From: Symsagittifera roscoffensis
Taxonomy: Eukaryota; Xenacoelomorpha; Acoela; Convolutidae
Assembly: GCF_963678635.1 (NCBI RefSeq)
Contig: NC_087067.1
Span: 57,390,388 to 57,454,387, forward strand
Direction: 5' to 3'
DNA length: 64,000 bases
Each line of letters opens with the position of its first letter. Position 1 is the first letter of the stretch. Position numbers and translations under genes: made by a program. Below the pieces are notes generated by a model. It worked only from the letters and a program-made list of their open reading frames with translations. It ran no database searches and was not told the DNA's origin. Below are positions 14,561-25,103 of the stretch, in pieces.

Positions 14561-16419
14561 TTTTTTTTTTAAATCTTAGATATAAAAACTTAGATACAAA
14601 AAACTAGAACTTCCTTTTCTCAACCCTAAAGTGTGGTGCTGTCAGGCTATATTCAGGAGTTGCAAATCTGGCGTTCAATTGTGACTGCTCAAATTCTTTT
14701 GGTTTTCGAGAAGTTGCGTTTTTTGTGATTTTTTAGTTTTTTTTCCAATTTCAGATATTAAAAAACTAACAGAACTTGATTTTCCCCACCCCATAGTGGG
14801 TGCTATCAGGGTACATTCAGGGGTTGCAAATCCGGTGTCCAAGTTTGACTGCTCAAATCCATTTGTTTTTCGAGAATTTGCGTTTTTTATGATTTTTATG
14901 ATTTTTTCGATCAAAGAACAGCTATAAAAAAAATAACCGAACTTCAATTTCTCAACGCTATCGTTGGGTGCTGTCAGGGTAATTTCAGGTGTTGCAAATC
15001 TGGAGTCTAAGTATAACTGCTCAAAGCCTTTTGGTTCTCGAGAAATGGTGTTTTTATTATTTTATTCAAGTCTTAGATATAAATTAAATTAACCGAACTT
15101 CAATTTCTCAACCCTATAGTGGGGTGCTGTCAAAGTACATTCACGGGTTGCAAATCTGGCGTCCAAGTATGACTGCTCAAATCTTTTCGATTTTCCAGAA
15201 ATTGCGTTTTTTATGATTTCTTTTTTTCAAACAAAATTAGATATTAAAAAAATTAACCGAACTTCAATTTCTCAACCCTATACTGGGGTGCTGTCAGGGT
15301 ACATTCAAAAGTTGCAAATCGGGAGTCCAACTCTGACCGCTCAAATCCTTTTGATTTTCGAGATATGGCGTTTTTTATGATTTTTCATGTTTCTTTCAAA
15401 AAAATTAAGATATAAAAAAAATTGGATACTAAAAAGGAACCGAGCTTGAATTTCTCAACCCTATAGTGGGGTGCTGTCAAGGTACTCAGGAGTTGTAAAT
15501 CTGGCGTCCAAGTGTGATTGCTCAAATCCTTTTGGTTTTCGAGAAATTGCGTTTTCTATTATTTTTTCGTTTTTTTTTTTGAAAATCTTAGATATAAAAA
15601 AATTAAGCAAACATCAATTTCACAACCCTATAGTGAAGTACTGTCTGGGTAAAATCAGGGGTTGCAAATCTGGAGTCCAAGTATGACTGCTGAAATCTTT
15701 TTGGTTTTCGAGATGTGGCGTTTTTTATAATTTTTTAAAAATTTTTAAAAAAATTAGATATAAAAACTTAGATACAAAAAACTAGAATTTCTTTTTCTCA
15801 ACCCTATAGTGTGGTGCTGTCAGGCTATATTCAGGAGTTGCAAATCTGGCATTTCATTGTGACTGCTCAAATTCTTTTGGTTTTCGAGAAGTTGCGTTTT
15901 TCGTGATTTTTTAGTTTTTTTTCCAAACTTAGATATTAAAAAACTAACAGAACTTGATTTTCCCCACCCAATAGTGAGTGCTATCAGGGTACATTCAGGG
16001 GTTGCAAATCCGGTTTCCAAGTTTGACTGCTCAAATCGATTTGGTTTTCGAGAATTTGCGTTTTTTATGATTTTTTCATTTGTTTTTTCAAAAAAACTTA
16101 AATCAAACAAAAATTAACCGAACTTCGATTTGTCAACCCTATATTGGGGTGTTTTCAGGGTACATCCAGGGTTTGCAAATCTGGAGTCTAAATATGACTG
16201 CTCAATTTCTTTTTGATTTTCGAGAAATAGCGTTTTTTATGATTTTTTTCGTTTTTTTGTCAAAAAAAAATTAGAGATAAAAAAAACTAGATAAAAAACA
16301 CTCCGAACTTCAATTTCTCAACCTTTAGTGTGTTGCTGTCAGGGTACTTTCAGTGTTTATCTGGAATTCAAGAATGACTGCTTAAATCTTTTTGTTTTTC
16401 TAGAATTTTCGTTTGTCTG

Positions 16420-16469
16420 TTTTCTGAAGACTTGGTTTTGTAGCACCGGAGGTGCGATTGACGCGCTAG
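16420..16469 (+). mobile_element. Helitron-like 3' terminus at the edge of the satellite array
   Basis: The last satellite monomer decays near 16420. It is followed by the palindrome GCACCGGAGGTGC (16443-16455), ten bases (GATTGACGCG) and CTAG (16466-16469) next to T. A short GC-rich hairpin 10-12 bases before a CTRR terminus that abuts T is the defining 3' end of Helitrons. The same arrangement, GCACC-NNN-GGTGC then CTAG|T, occurs on the minus strand at the end of the short satellite-bearing element at 52287. The matching 5' end lies outside the window. Confidence 0.6.
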
Positions 16470-18372
16470 TTAAATTTTTCAATATCAACTTTTCAACTAT
16501 CAAGGTGGATAAAAAAAAGGATAATTAGTGGTAACACATACAATATGGTACCAGTGAAATAACTTCACGTTCAACGTCCAAAACTTATGAAATCTTTAAA
16601 AATCATATTAAATGGATATGATTGGCTTTTGTAAAGTTGCAAGCAATTGAGGTTTTCATGTCATTTTTGTTTAGATGTGGCAATTTACCTGGTATCAACA
16701 AAAGTAGTCTATGTAACCTTGCCATAATTTTTTTAGTGTCAATGAACTTAGTGAAGACATTTAATAGCTCGTGATGATTTTCAAGTCGTTTTTTTTTTCA
16801 GGAAAGCTTTTAACTTGTTCACGGCAAATTTGATTTTTTGCTGCCTAACTTTTGATTTCCTTTCAAATTCAATTCAAAGTCACTTGCTAATAGAAATGTA
16901 AAATATGCACTCAAATAATGAAAGCGGAAATGTTCGAAAATTGTGATTGACTTGTGAATTTGTGAATTTAATTGTGAATTTCTTAGCGGAATAGAAAATT
17001 TATCTATTGATCTAGCTTTCATACATGGGGTTAATTTTACATGGGGGTTCAAAAAGACTCAATCAAAATTTTTAAAAGACAACTCTTTTGACCGTATTTT
17101 TTTCTGTGTCATTGCATTCAATGACAATTTTCCAAAAATTGGCAATGTTTTCTCTATTTCGTTTAGTTTTTCAGCCACTTTTCTCATCATTATTTGAGTG
17201 AGCGAAGTGAAATGACAAAGCGTTTTTTTAAGACTGGCGAACAATTATTTCGGTCGGTTATTAAAATGGTATACTCATTTTTTAAGAACCGATGAACGTA
17301 GGTCGCGATAATTTTTTTTTTATAGTTTTTTTTCTAGGAAAAGTGATACAATTTGTTTTCGCGGTTTGACTTTTGATTTTTTTGTAAGTTCACTTTATTT
17401 CCTTCGTTGAAAAGAAGGCGAACTCCGCTGTCGAACAGCAGAAGTGTAAATGTTATGAAAAAGTGATCTTATAGTTTCGAAAGTGAATTTTATTTTTGAA
17501 CATCTCAGTGGAATAGAAAAATTTTCTCTTGATCCAGTTTTTATACATGGGGTTAATTTTATTAAAGATAGTCAATTATTATTCTTCGTGAAGTTATCTT
17601 TTTTTGGAAGTTCAAAACTTGAAGATTTCAAAAAACAACTCTTTTGACAGTATTTTTTATCGCTTTCATTGCATTCAATGACACTTTTCCAAAGAGAGTG
17701 GTGAGCAAATTAATCGGTCGATTCACGGCATATGTTACTCGTTTGTTAATAGTATGGACGTAGGTCAGACTCTTATATAGGTCACGATGATGGCGTTTTG
17801 GTCACATAGTATGTTTATTGTGCATTTGAAATTCCCGTTTTCTTTCCAAGTTTGTGCTTGTAGTTGTAAACCAATCGATTTTTTATTGTTCTGACTGATC
17901 TGGCATAGGGTCCGTTTGTTATAGTTTTTTCCGCCAATTTTGACTATCTCGAGGAAAGCAAGTAGGGCGTCGAGTGAGGTAGCGTAATATTTATCGATAA
18001 GTTGTAATTCCGTCTTAAAAAATCAGAAAAGTTCTCTGTCGAGAAAAACTGGCTTTTTTCGACTTTCAGAATACATAAGACGGATTTGGTTGAGAGGCGT
18101 ATTTTACTTAGCGGCTGATTTTAGTCCTCATTTTAGTTCTTCTAGAAGTTAATATGTGTTATAGCTATTATTATTTATCGTTCCTGCAGTTTTTCAACTA
18201 ATTCAGTCAATCTTTATAATAAATAACAATAAGCTAGAAAAAAATCGAAACAATGGCTTTATTTGTGAAGTCCTTTTATGAACTACTGTGGTTAGAACAT
18301 GGATGTTTTTGTTTTTTGGAGTTTGAGTTTTGGTTTTATTTTAAGTTATTGTGATTAGCGGAAGACGCATAA
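16470..18372. other. Non-coding stretch with a diverged direct duplication
   Basis: No credible gene. Two diverged direct copies are visible at about 16800-17310 and 17330-17770: both carry a TACATGGGGTTAATTTTA box, an ACAACTCTTTTGAC box, CATTGCATTCAATGACA and a GGACGTAGGTC-like box in the same order, roughly 460-525 bases apart. Their nature is unknown; they may be an old dispersed repeat. Confidence 0.6.
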
Positions 18373-18419
18373 AATTCATCCCTATTCCAAACACAAAAAT
18401 GGCTGACCATGTCACACAG
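18373..18419 (+). CDS. Possible upstream exon of NDUFAF1
   Basis: Open in the frame that splices into the next exon. It would read to ATGTCACACAG followed by a GT donor, leaving two bases of a split codon that match the phase of the next exon across a 60 bp intron ending in TTTGTTTCCAG. A stop at 18370-18372 bounds it, and the only in-frame ATG is 18409. No homology is recognisable in this short stretch, so it may equally be non-coding or the start of a short isoform. Confidence 0.35.
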
Positions 18420-18479
18420 GTACTTGCCAACATGCATATGCAAGTATGGTATGGAAGTTGTGATTTTGTTTGTTTCCAG

Positions 18480-18592
18480 TCAAAGTCATCAGGAGTCTCT
18501 GACGTTGTTCAAGTTCGACAGTGCAGATGTGGTGAGACAGTGGGTATCCATGGGAGATGGTGACATGGGAGGAAAGAGCAACAGCAAATTAG
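18480..18592 (+). CDS. NDUFAF1: NDUFAF1, CIA30-domain exon A
   Basis: Begins after the acceptor TGTTTCCAG and ends before GTGATC. It encodes a segment containing LFKFDSADVVRQWVSMGDGD followed by MGGKSNSKL. This is the start of a CIA30 domain, whose family pattern is a hydrophobic strand, F-D-S, a conserved W and D-x-x-[MI]-G-G-x-S. The exon ends one base into a codon, which fits the two-base start of the next exon. The donor GTGATC is weak but in phase. Confidence 0.78.
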
Positions 18593-19934
18593 GTGATCAT
18601 TTACAGAAGAATACGCCAAAGAAAGATCTTACGCTTAGCTTGCTTTCATTGTTCCCACTTTGTGTTCTGAATATTTGTGCTTGGTGTAGTCTGGTTTTTT
18701 TTCTTCAGACAAAATTGTTTGACCAAAATTTTTCCAAATTGTTTCGACGAAAGATATTTGGCTTTATTAATACTTAGCTAAATTCTTGAGTTCGTTGATG
18801 CTAAACTTTTCATTTTGCACTTTTTACGCAGGCTTTGGGCGAAAACTTTAAGCAAACAACGGAGCAAACAATTTAAGCAAAATATTATTTGTTATAATCT
18901 TAAAACCTATATCATTGACGTTGAAGGGCGACAGTTAGAACTTTCACGGCTTTTCCCTCATACGAGCAGTTGGTTCTTTCCTTCTTAACAGAGGGATAGG
19001 ACTCTAAACAAAAGTTCCAACCGATATGCGGCGAGCCAAGGCAACTTTCATCCGTATATAATTAGTTTGGACTGTTTTATTGTACGGCTTTTCTTTTTTC
19101 TTTTTTTTTTGTGGTGGTGGCTTTTCGATAGCTGTGCCATGACATTCAATTAGTAATAACTTAACACAGTTAAATTTTTCATTGATCAAATGAACCGAAA
19201 TAAGGTGTTTGTATCAAACAACAGTACAATAATAAAAACTCGCTTTCAGAAATTTTCCAACTCGCAATTTTTTGAAATTCATTATTATGCTCAATTTGGT
19301 TTTCTGCTTTCCAGTTTATTTCATGCAAAATTGGTGTGGATGTCTTCAGTTTGTTGTTTTCCAAATTGTTACATGCAAAATTGCGTCTATTTGTAACTGG
19401 TGCCGCTTTTGCCTCATCGCATTGACAATTTATAAGCACATGTAGCTGCTTTATTCATGGCTAGTGTTAGTAAATTGTGAAGGACCCGTTGCTCAAATGC
19501 CAGGACAAGGAACTTGAAATCTCCTGGTGGTAAGATCGAAACCGCCACAGCAAAATAAAATTTCAAGGCTTATTTTAACCTTTTCTCATTGCACTTTATA
19601 GGCCCGCATTTTTGTGGTTTTCTCGCTAGTGTTTTCGAAGCGTAGTTTCGCCTCTGTGTTTATACTTGGCATCATGTGTGAGGGTGGGGATTAAAAAAAT
19701 CGGGAAAAGTTTATTTGTTTTAATTGATGTTTTCAAAAGTTATTTCAGTCGTAAAACAACAGTCGGAACATTCCAGGCTTCGCCTTGATACGAGAAGTCT
19801 TGCTTTATTTTGGATTGATTCGAGGTGTCTGAAACTGCGGCAAATTTATATTATTAGAAATGAATTATCGTGGCTGAAATCTATATCTACGGAAGAAGAC
19901 TAAAGTTTAAGTAATGATTTGATTGCTTCTTTAG
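18593..19934. other. NDUFAF1 intron
   Basis: 1342 bp, AT-rich. I searched it for the missing middle of the CIA30 domain (the glycine-rich strand and the L-R-V-R-G-D-G-like segment) and saw no convincing exon. No transposon family seen elsewhere in the window is obvious here. Confidence 0.6.
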
Positions 19935-20077
19935 CCCTTGGTGCGAATAAGAAATTACTGTGGACTGGCAATGTGGATTGGCATCTGCAAATTGACGAAC
20001 AGTTTGACGCCACTTATGAGGATCTCTACTTCCACCCTATCTTCACAAGGGGCGGTCCCTATTGGGAAGTCGTTCAG
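19935..20077 (+). CDS. NDUFAF1: NDUFAF1, CIA30-domain exon B
   Basis: Starts after TTGCTTCTTTAG and ends at GTCGTTCAG before GTAGAAAC. The translation includes LGANKKLLWTGNV, then WHLQIDEQFDATYEDLYFHP, then IFTRGGPYWEVVQ. The FTRGGPYW block is a hallmark of NDUFAF1/CIA30. Relative to the family about 45-50 residues are missing between the TGNV strand and WHLQI, with no splice site at that point, so the loss is inside one exon. Ends in phase 0. Confidence 0.8.
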
Positions 20078-20567
20078 GTAGAAACTTTGCAAATTACATA
20101 GAAACACTTCAATAAATCTCCACGAGGCTACTGACAAAATTAACTCTACATGTAAATGGTCATGTGTTGATATGTGAAGATCTTCCACGTTTTTAAACAT
20201 CAAAGCTGTTATCGTGGTGGCAATAATTAAGTTTTACTGAAAAATGATTGCGAAAACTCACAATTCTGAAGCAGGCACCTTAGAAATTTTATTGGTTTTC
20301 AGTCGGTGGCGTGCGCAAGGGTTTTTTTGCAAGGATTTTCAATAACATGGAGACATTTTGAAAAATGTGAAGAAAGTGTGTCGAAAAAAGTACCAAAAGG
20401 GGAATCTGGAAATAATTGACTATAATTGGAGGTTGGGGGGGGGGGTTATAAATGGCTAATAAGAACTATGTCGAATCAGCTGTTACTTACTTTGCCTTCA
20501 TTTTAAAGCTAATTATGTACCACGTATTGGTCACGTATCTGCTTGTTCATAGATTCCGTGTGTGTAG

Positions 20568-20810
20568 ATTCCGTTTTCGCACCTGGTGCTGTCGAACAAG
20601 GGCATGATATGTCGCCAAACCACAGCCGTAGACAGGTCCATGGTGCGCAACATAGGCTTCAGTCTAGTCGAACACTTCGAGGGGCCATTCAGACAGGAGG
20701 TGGACTACATCAAGTTTATCACTGACGACGCACACAGACAGGCGTGTGCTTATGAGTTCGCAGGGTCCACCCACGGAATGGACTGGGGCAGCAAGTATGG
20801 CAAGGTGTAA
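20568..20810 (+). CDS. NDUFAF1: NDUFAF1, C-terminal exon C with stop
   Basis: Starts after TGTGTGTAG in phase 0 and reads IPFSHLVLSNKG, NIGFSLVEHFEGPFRQEVDY, then IKFITDD, AYEF and a TAA stop at 20808-20810. The I-P-F-S start follows directly from the EVVQ end of the previous exon, as in the family, and the G-P-F-x-x-E-[VI]-D-[YF]-I block is the last conserved strand of CIA30. An alternative acceptor 17 bases upstream (TTCATAG) would run into a stop, which decides the start used here. Confidence 0.82.
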   Translation: MPFSHLVLSNKGMICRQTTAVDRSMVRNIGFSLVEHFEGPFRQEVDYIKFITDDAHRQACAYEFAGSTHGMDWGSKYGKV

Positions 20811-21306
20811 TCAATTAAGTTTCACACAACTGCCCTAAAAGGCTTGATTGGTCCCGACTGAGATGTTGACCTTGAACAAAACTATTTATATTTTATTTGC
20901 CGAAAACTCAAAAATATATTTTGACAGCAGTTTATTTTGATTGATATAAATAGTACAGTTTGAACTTTTCACTCCTCTTTTTCTCCTCGGAAATTTAAAA
21001 GATAGTTTTAAGAAATCCTTCGAGCTTCCCTCTGGTGAGTTTAGGTACTTCATCATTTAAATTTTAAAATCTAAAGTCAATCCTTATTCGGGTCAGATAT
21101 GCTCGACTTATACATTTTGATTAAAGATTAAGTAAATTAAAATGACCATCAAACGTCGGATTTTCAATCAGAGAGCAAGTAAATTGTTAGTCGTCAACTA
21201 TATCCAAATAACAAAGACTGAGAGAGTTCATGATTCATAAACAAGCTTAGTTGCTGACCTAATTATATTGGTATACAATTTCACAAGTATTGCAAATCCA
21301 TATCTG
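20811..21306. other. Intergenic, nothing recognised
   Basis: AT-rich stretch between the NDUFAF1 stop and the GTPase-like exon. No repeat family, RNA gene or clear AATAAA signal on the plus strand was seen. Confidence 0.5.
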
Positions 21307-21409
21307 ATGACTGCAACTGGATGCAGCTCAGCACCCAAAACGATACAGATCAAAGTGGTGGGAGATGCATGTGCGGGGAAGACGTCACTCATCCATAGAT
21401 ATGTCACAG
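21307..21409 (+). CDS. N-terminal exon of a Ras-superfamily small GTPase (orphan)
   Basis: ATG at 21307 opens a frame that contains TIQIKVVGDACAGKTSLIHR and ends at a GTAGCC donor. GDACAGKTS fits the P-loop G-x-x-x-x-G-K-[ST] that binds nucleotide phosphates; a preceding hydrophobic strand and a following L-I-x-R-Y helix are typical of Rab/Ras proteins. The exon ends one base into a codon. No exon carrying switch I, the D-T-A-G-Q-like G3 motif or a clear N-K-x-D was found before the gap at 25718, so the gene is either incomplete here, has distant exons, or is a relic. The subfamily is not assignable. Confidence 0.55.
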
Positions 21410-22294
21410 GTAGCCAACAAAACTCAAATTGCTCAATTACTTGTCAAAAGATTGATTCATCACCCAAAACCCCATGTTGACTCGATTTTTCCTACCCCTG
21501 AAATTCAGGAGGAACTTCGTCTTCGGGTGTCGAAACTCATTTCCTTTACTGGAATTCGTTAATAACAAACTTCTTGAGTTAAAACTTAATTTCCTTTGAT
21601 GCTAGAGTAACCGATTAATTTAATTACTCCAATTCTCGAGTGTGCTGGTATGTGAGTACCCAGTTTGATTTTCTTGAGTGTGTTTTATACTTTTTATGTT
21701 GAGGTAGGGAGAGTTTTAGGTTGATCCATCTGAAATGGATCAAAGTTCCACTGTCTAATAAAAAGTATCTGTACGGACTGTTCCGACCCTGTTTTTAACG
21801 GCGTTCGCGTATTTTGGGTATTTTGAGACCTAAGTATGGGGACGTTCTTTTTTTCTAGAGTGTGGGGGGTAATTTGGTAGTGGCTTTTAAGCTATAACAA
21901 AGGTTTTAGTCTCATGTCGCAAGTGAACCGAAATGGCTCCGACCGTTCGAGGTAGAAAAACACAAGATATAGTGTCCCTGACTCTTGAGCCAATAGTTAT
22001 AGGGCCTATTTCTCTTCAACCTCATATGTGACTGAAGTAGGCGAATGTTACATAGTGTTTTTATGGCGCTCCTGGGTAATTTTACGACATCATGACTACA
22101 GAGTCGAACCCACTTGACACAGCTCCGGGCTACATGCCCATTCTATAGTACCAGTGGTACGGTTCAGCGGGAACATGTAAACCATCCGGTTGTACCGTGA
22201 TAGCATTTTAAAAAAACAATATGGTACCCCCCAACCCACGACGTAACCCCCTCACGTTACCCATTCCCCCACGCAAACCCTAACCATGACGTGC

Positions 22295-22321
22295 CCCCCC
22301 CCCTCTCTCTCTCTCTCTCTC
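22295..22321. repeat. C-run followed by (CT)n microsatellite
   Basis: About ten C followed by about nine CT units, ending at CTAGTAAGG. Confidence 0.9.
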
Positions 22322-22509
22322 TAGTAAGGGGACATCTGACTGTAGTACGGGTAAGCGGTGGGGTTGGTGTGGGATCTATAGGTAACTTTTTGTAATTTTT
22401 CAATAACTCGATTGAAAATAGGAAAAAAAGAAATTAAGCGAAAAGAAATTAAGACAAAATAACTAACTTAAGTTTCACAAAATTATGAAAAAAAACACAA
22501 AAAAAGATT

Positions 22510-22735
22510 TGAATTAATAGATTATAATCCATTATAATTGATTAAATTGGATTATTTTTCTTTTGAAATTTTTTTTTTGAAAATAATCGATTCTAATTGA
22601 TTATATTGGGATTTTATTGCTTTTAAAATATTATCACTATAATCCATTTTCAATCGATTATAATCGATTATTTTTGCTATTTTGTAGAGACTGACAATAA
22701 AAATCCAATATAATCGATTATTATCCATGAAACTT
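22510..22735. repeat. Cluster of TAATCGATTA-type palindromes
   Basis: Repeated ATTATAATCC, AATCGATTATAATCGATTA and AATCCAATATAATCGATTA segments interrupted by T- and A-tracts. TAATCGATTA is two TAAT half-sites facing each other two bases apart, which is also a paired-homeodomain style site; alternatively this is only an AT-rich minisatellite. Confidence 0.6.
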
Positions 22736-23246
22736 CAGTGCGGGAAGGGTTCGAATGTTCTAAAATGTAAGATTTAAAAAAAATTTTATTGAGAATTGAG
22801 ATGAATCTAATGCAAACTAATTCATTTTCACTCACTTTATTATTGTTTGTTCTGCCAATTTAAGGATACATTCTGTAGGAATTCCTTTTCATCTGCCTAT
22901 CCCTTCTCGGTCATTTTAGTTAAAAGGTCAAAAGTGTTTGTCCAAAGGCGCCAAACTTGATCCAATTTTTTTTAAATCTTAGGCGCGGTGGACGTATTTA
23001 AAATTTTTTATTTTGACGTTTTTTGGCCAAAAATTTGTGTAAGAATCACTTATTTGAAATAAGTTCGATAAAATAAATTATTTCTGCGATAATCATGAAA
23101 AGCAACATTCACAGCAATCAAATTCAAAAAAGTGGCACGGTTGCAATAGATTTAGTGGCAAATTGAAGAAACACAAAAATGAAATGGTTTTTAAAAATTG
23201 CTCCGTAGAGAAATATAACTGAGCGGCTAACGAAAAATGAACTGAA

Positions 23247-23417
23247 ATGATACCCTATGCATTGATTCTTACAAAGTACGACATCGCAGAGCAAGTGAAC
23301 GTTCTCAAAAATGTCCTGTCGTGTATTGAAGTGATCAACAGAAGCAGAAATGACGTCAGTATTGAAAGATTCCTTTTGTTGTCAGTTCCAAAACGGGAGA
23401 ATGAGTGGATGTCCTAA
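23247..23417 (+). CDS. Short unassigned ORF (56 aa)
   Basis: ATG at 23247 to TAA at 23415, preceded by an in-frame TGA. Translation begins MIPYALILTKYDIAEQ and has ordinary amino acid composition, unlike the low-complexity frames around it. The TKYD resembles a GTPase G4 (N/T-K-x-D) motif, which is suggestive because an orphan P-loop exon lies 1.9 kb upstream. However, no acceptor site lies between the upstream stop and the ATG, so a splice connection is not supported. Confidence 0.2.
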   Translation: MIPYALILTKYDIAEQVNVLKNVLSCIEVINRSRNDVSIERFLLLSVPKRENEWMS

Positions 23418-23705
23418 AAGCGTTCATCTATTACTCATGTCTGGCGACGAAAGAAAAAGAAGCCCTAATCTAAATTCGTTGTCTATGTCTGTCGTAATAT
23501 TGAAAACGAAAAGCAATGAAAAAGTACTTGGAAGAAATAGTGTTATTATAGCAGAAGAAAATCGATTATTATAATATGATTTTTGGTCTCGATGAGTATT
23601 CTGTCAAGTATTATCTAAAATTACTCTTAATTTTTAAATAAACGAGTTCAATTGTGATTATTCAACTGTCGCCTTATTCATGCTGTGTTACAGAAAACGC
23701 TAACT

Positions 23706-24246
23706 GTTCCGACTTTCGATACGAAAGTAACGGAATATTTGTGCTCGGGGTGGGTTTTTTTTTCTTCAGATAATTTTCGACTTTTTAACTAGCCAATTTT
23801 GACGGAATTTTTTTAATATCAATCGAAAGCCATTGTTGTTCTGAGCTTAAATTTGAAAAGATATTTCACCTGTGATCATTTTTTGTGAAGTTATGAGGGT
23901 TTAAAGATAGCCATTTTGGCCATTTTGACCAATTTGGGACATTTAACGCGCGATATATTTCGCGCTATTAACGCGTAAGCGGAGATTTAACCCGTTTTAT
24001 AAATCGTTCCAAATTGGTTGAACGAAGCTTATTTGCCATAAGTGATTTGTAACAAGAACGAAATACATATTTTTGTACTTTATATGTCGCGTGGGGGGGT
24101 TGCTTCAAATAAAAAAGTTTCAAGTTTTAGAAAAAAAATTTCATTTTATTTTATTTCATTTAAATTTTTATTGTATTACTGTTGCTCCATAAGCCTTGAA
24201 AGGCAGTCGGAACATTCAGGGCTTTGCACTGATACGAGCAGTCTTG
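23706..24246 (+). mobile_element. FAM1 hairpin repeat, copy 1
   Basis: Full-length member of a ~540 bp family seen at least ten times in the window. It begins GTTCCG then the perfect hairpin ACTTTCGATACGAAAGT. A second hairpin, GCGCGATATATTTCGCGC, lies in the middle. It ends AGTCGGAAC, a third hairpin site (CAGGGCTTTGCACTG here, decayed from CAGGGCTTCGCCCTG) and GAGCAGTCTTG. GTTCCGACT near the start and AGTCGGAAC near the end are inverted subterminal repeats. No coding capacity. Subterminal inverted repeats plus an end hairpin resemble Helentron-type non-autonomous elements (HINEs), but the assignment is inference. Confidence 0.75.
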
Positions 24247-24575
24247 CTTTGTTTTGAACATTATCTTGCACGCCAGTGTTTTTTGGAATAACTTGCTTTC
24301 TTTGCTCTAAATTTGAAAGGTGACAGAACTTTTGTGATCGGTGTTTTTTAAGACTAAATTTTGAAAATAGTTTTTCAAAATTTTTGTTGGGCTAGATTGG
24401 CGGCTCATGTTGTTATAGTCTTGCAATAATTACTCACAAAATTTATGATAATTATGCACCATAAAGTTTTTGCCAAATCGTAAGCAAAGTTTTGATCGTT
24501 TGTCCGAATAGTTCAAGTCAGCACTGACGAAATTCTTTAAAATGAGGTCTAAAGGGAAATTTAAAACCAATTTTT

Positions 24576-25103
24576 GTTCCGACTTTTGATACGAAAGTAA
24601 CGGAATAATTGTGCTCGGGTGGGTTTTTTTCTTCAGACAATTTTTGACTTTTTACTTAGCCATTTTTGTCAAAATTTTTCTATATCATTCAAAAAGAATT
24701 GTTGTCCTGAGCTAAAATTTGAAAAGATATTTCACCTATGATCTTTTTTCGTAAAGTTATGGGGGGTTTAAAGGTTGCCATTTTGGCCAATTTGAGACAA
24801 TTAACGCGCCACATCTTTCTCGCTATTAACGCGCAAGCGGAGACTTAATCCGTCTTGAAATCGTTCCAAATTAGTTGACTGAAGCCTATTGCCATAATTG
24901 ATTTGTTACAAGCAGCGAAATTTATCCTTTTGTACTTTATATGGAGTGTGTGGGGAAGAATTTCATTAAAAAAATAAATTAAATTTTAGAAAAATTCTCT
25001 TTTCATTTTTTTGTTACATTTAATTTTTAATGTTGTTACTGCTCCATAAACCTTAAAAGGCAGTCGGAACATTCAGGGCTTTGCCCTAATACGAGCAGTC
25101 TTG
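24576..25103 (+). mobile_element. FAM1 hairpin repeat, copy 2
   Basis: Begins GTTCCGACTTTTGATACG and ends GAGCAGTCTTG. The central hairpin has decayed (GCGCCACATCTTTCTCGC), and the same substitutions are found in the copy at 35058-35580, so these two are sister copies. Confidence 0.75.

Larger units (their letters stand above)
1..16469 (+). repeat. Satellite array (~167 bp monomers) with Helitron-like 3' end
   Basis: Head-to-tail tandem repeat filling the left quarter of the window; it begins before base 1. Each monomer of ~165-170 bp carries the same ordered blocks: a CTATAGTGGGGTGCTGTC box, a TTGCAAATCTGGAGTCC box, GACTGCTCAAATCCTTTTGG, a TTTTCGAGAAATTGCG box, a T-tract, an A-tract with ATATAAAAA, then GAACTTCAATTTCTCAACC. 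Spacing of the first box at about 53, 241, 408, 574 and 738 gives the period; roughly 95-100 monomers are present. Monomers fall into recurring variant types (for example TATCGTTGGG, TTTAGTGGAG, CTAAAGTGTGG and CTATAGAGGGG versions of the box) that recur in blocks, so there is higher-order structure. The many short open frames here are by-products of the repeat and have no conserved start. The right edge is described separately. Confidence 0.95.
18373..20810 (+). other. NDUFAF1: NDUFAF1 gene span (partial at 5' end)
   Basis: Gene span covering three phase-compatible exons (18480-18592, 19935-20077, 20568-20810) that together encode a CIA30 domain, plus a possible upstream exon ending at the GT at 18420. 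NDUFAF1 (CIA30) is a mitochondrial assembly factor of the complex I MCIA complex. The N-terminal and transit-peptide exons were not identified. The first and second introns are 1342 and 490 bp; neither contains a recognisable gene. Confidence 0.8.
21410..23246. other. Low-information region with C-rich, (CT)n and TAATCGATTA-like repeats
   Basis: No exon recognised. It contains a C-rich stretch running into (CT)n at 22295-22321 and an AT-rich cluster at 22510-22735 with several copies of ATAATCGATTA-like palindromes. Confidence 0.6.

Noticed and set aside
1-16469. CENP-B box in the satellite
   Set aside because: No match to YTTCGTTGGAARCGGGA was seen in any monomer variant inspected.
1-16469. 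CRISPR-like array
   Set aside because: The repeats are long, directly adjoining and without unique spacers, and the window is metazoan.
178-16528. Dozens of 60-110 codon open frames within the first 16.5 kb
   Set aside because: They repeat with the satellite period, many start at GTG or TTG, and they reflect T-rich and A-rich tracts read as F, I and K; not genes.
22090-22160. tRNA-like B box (GGTTCGACTC on the minus strand)
   Set aside because: The flanking bases do not pair as a T-stem and no A box or acceptor stem was found.
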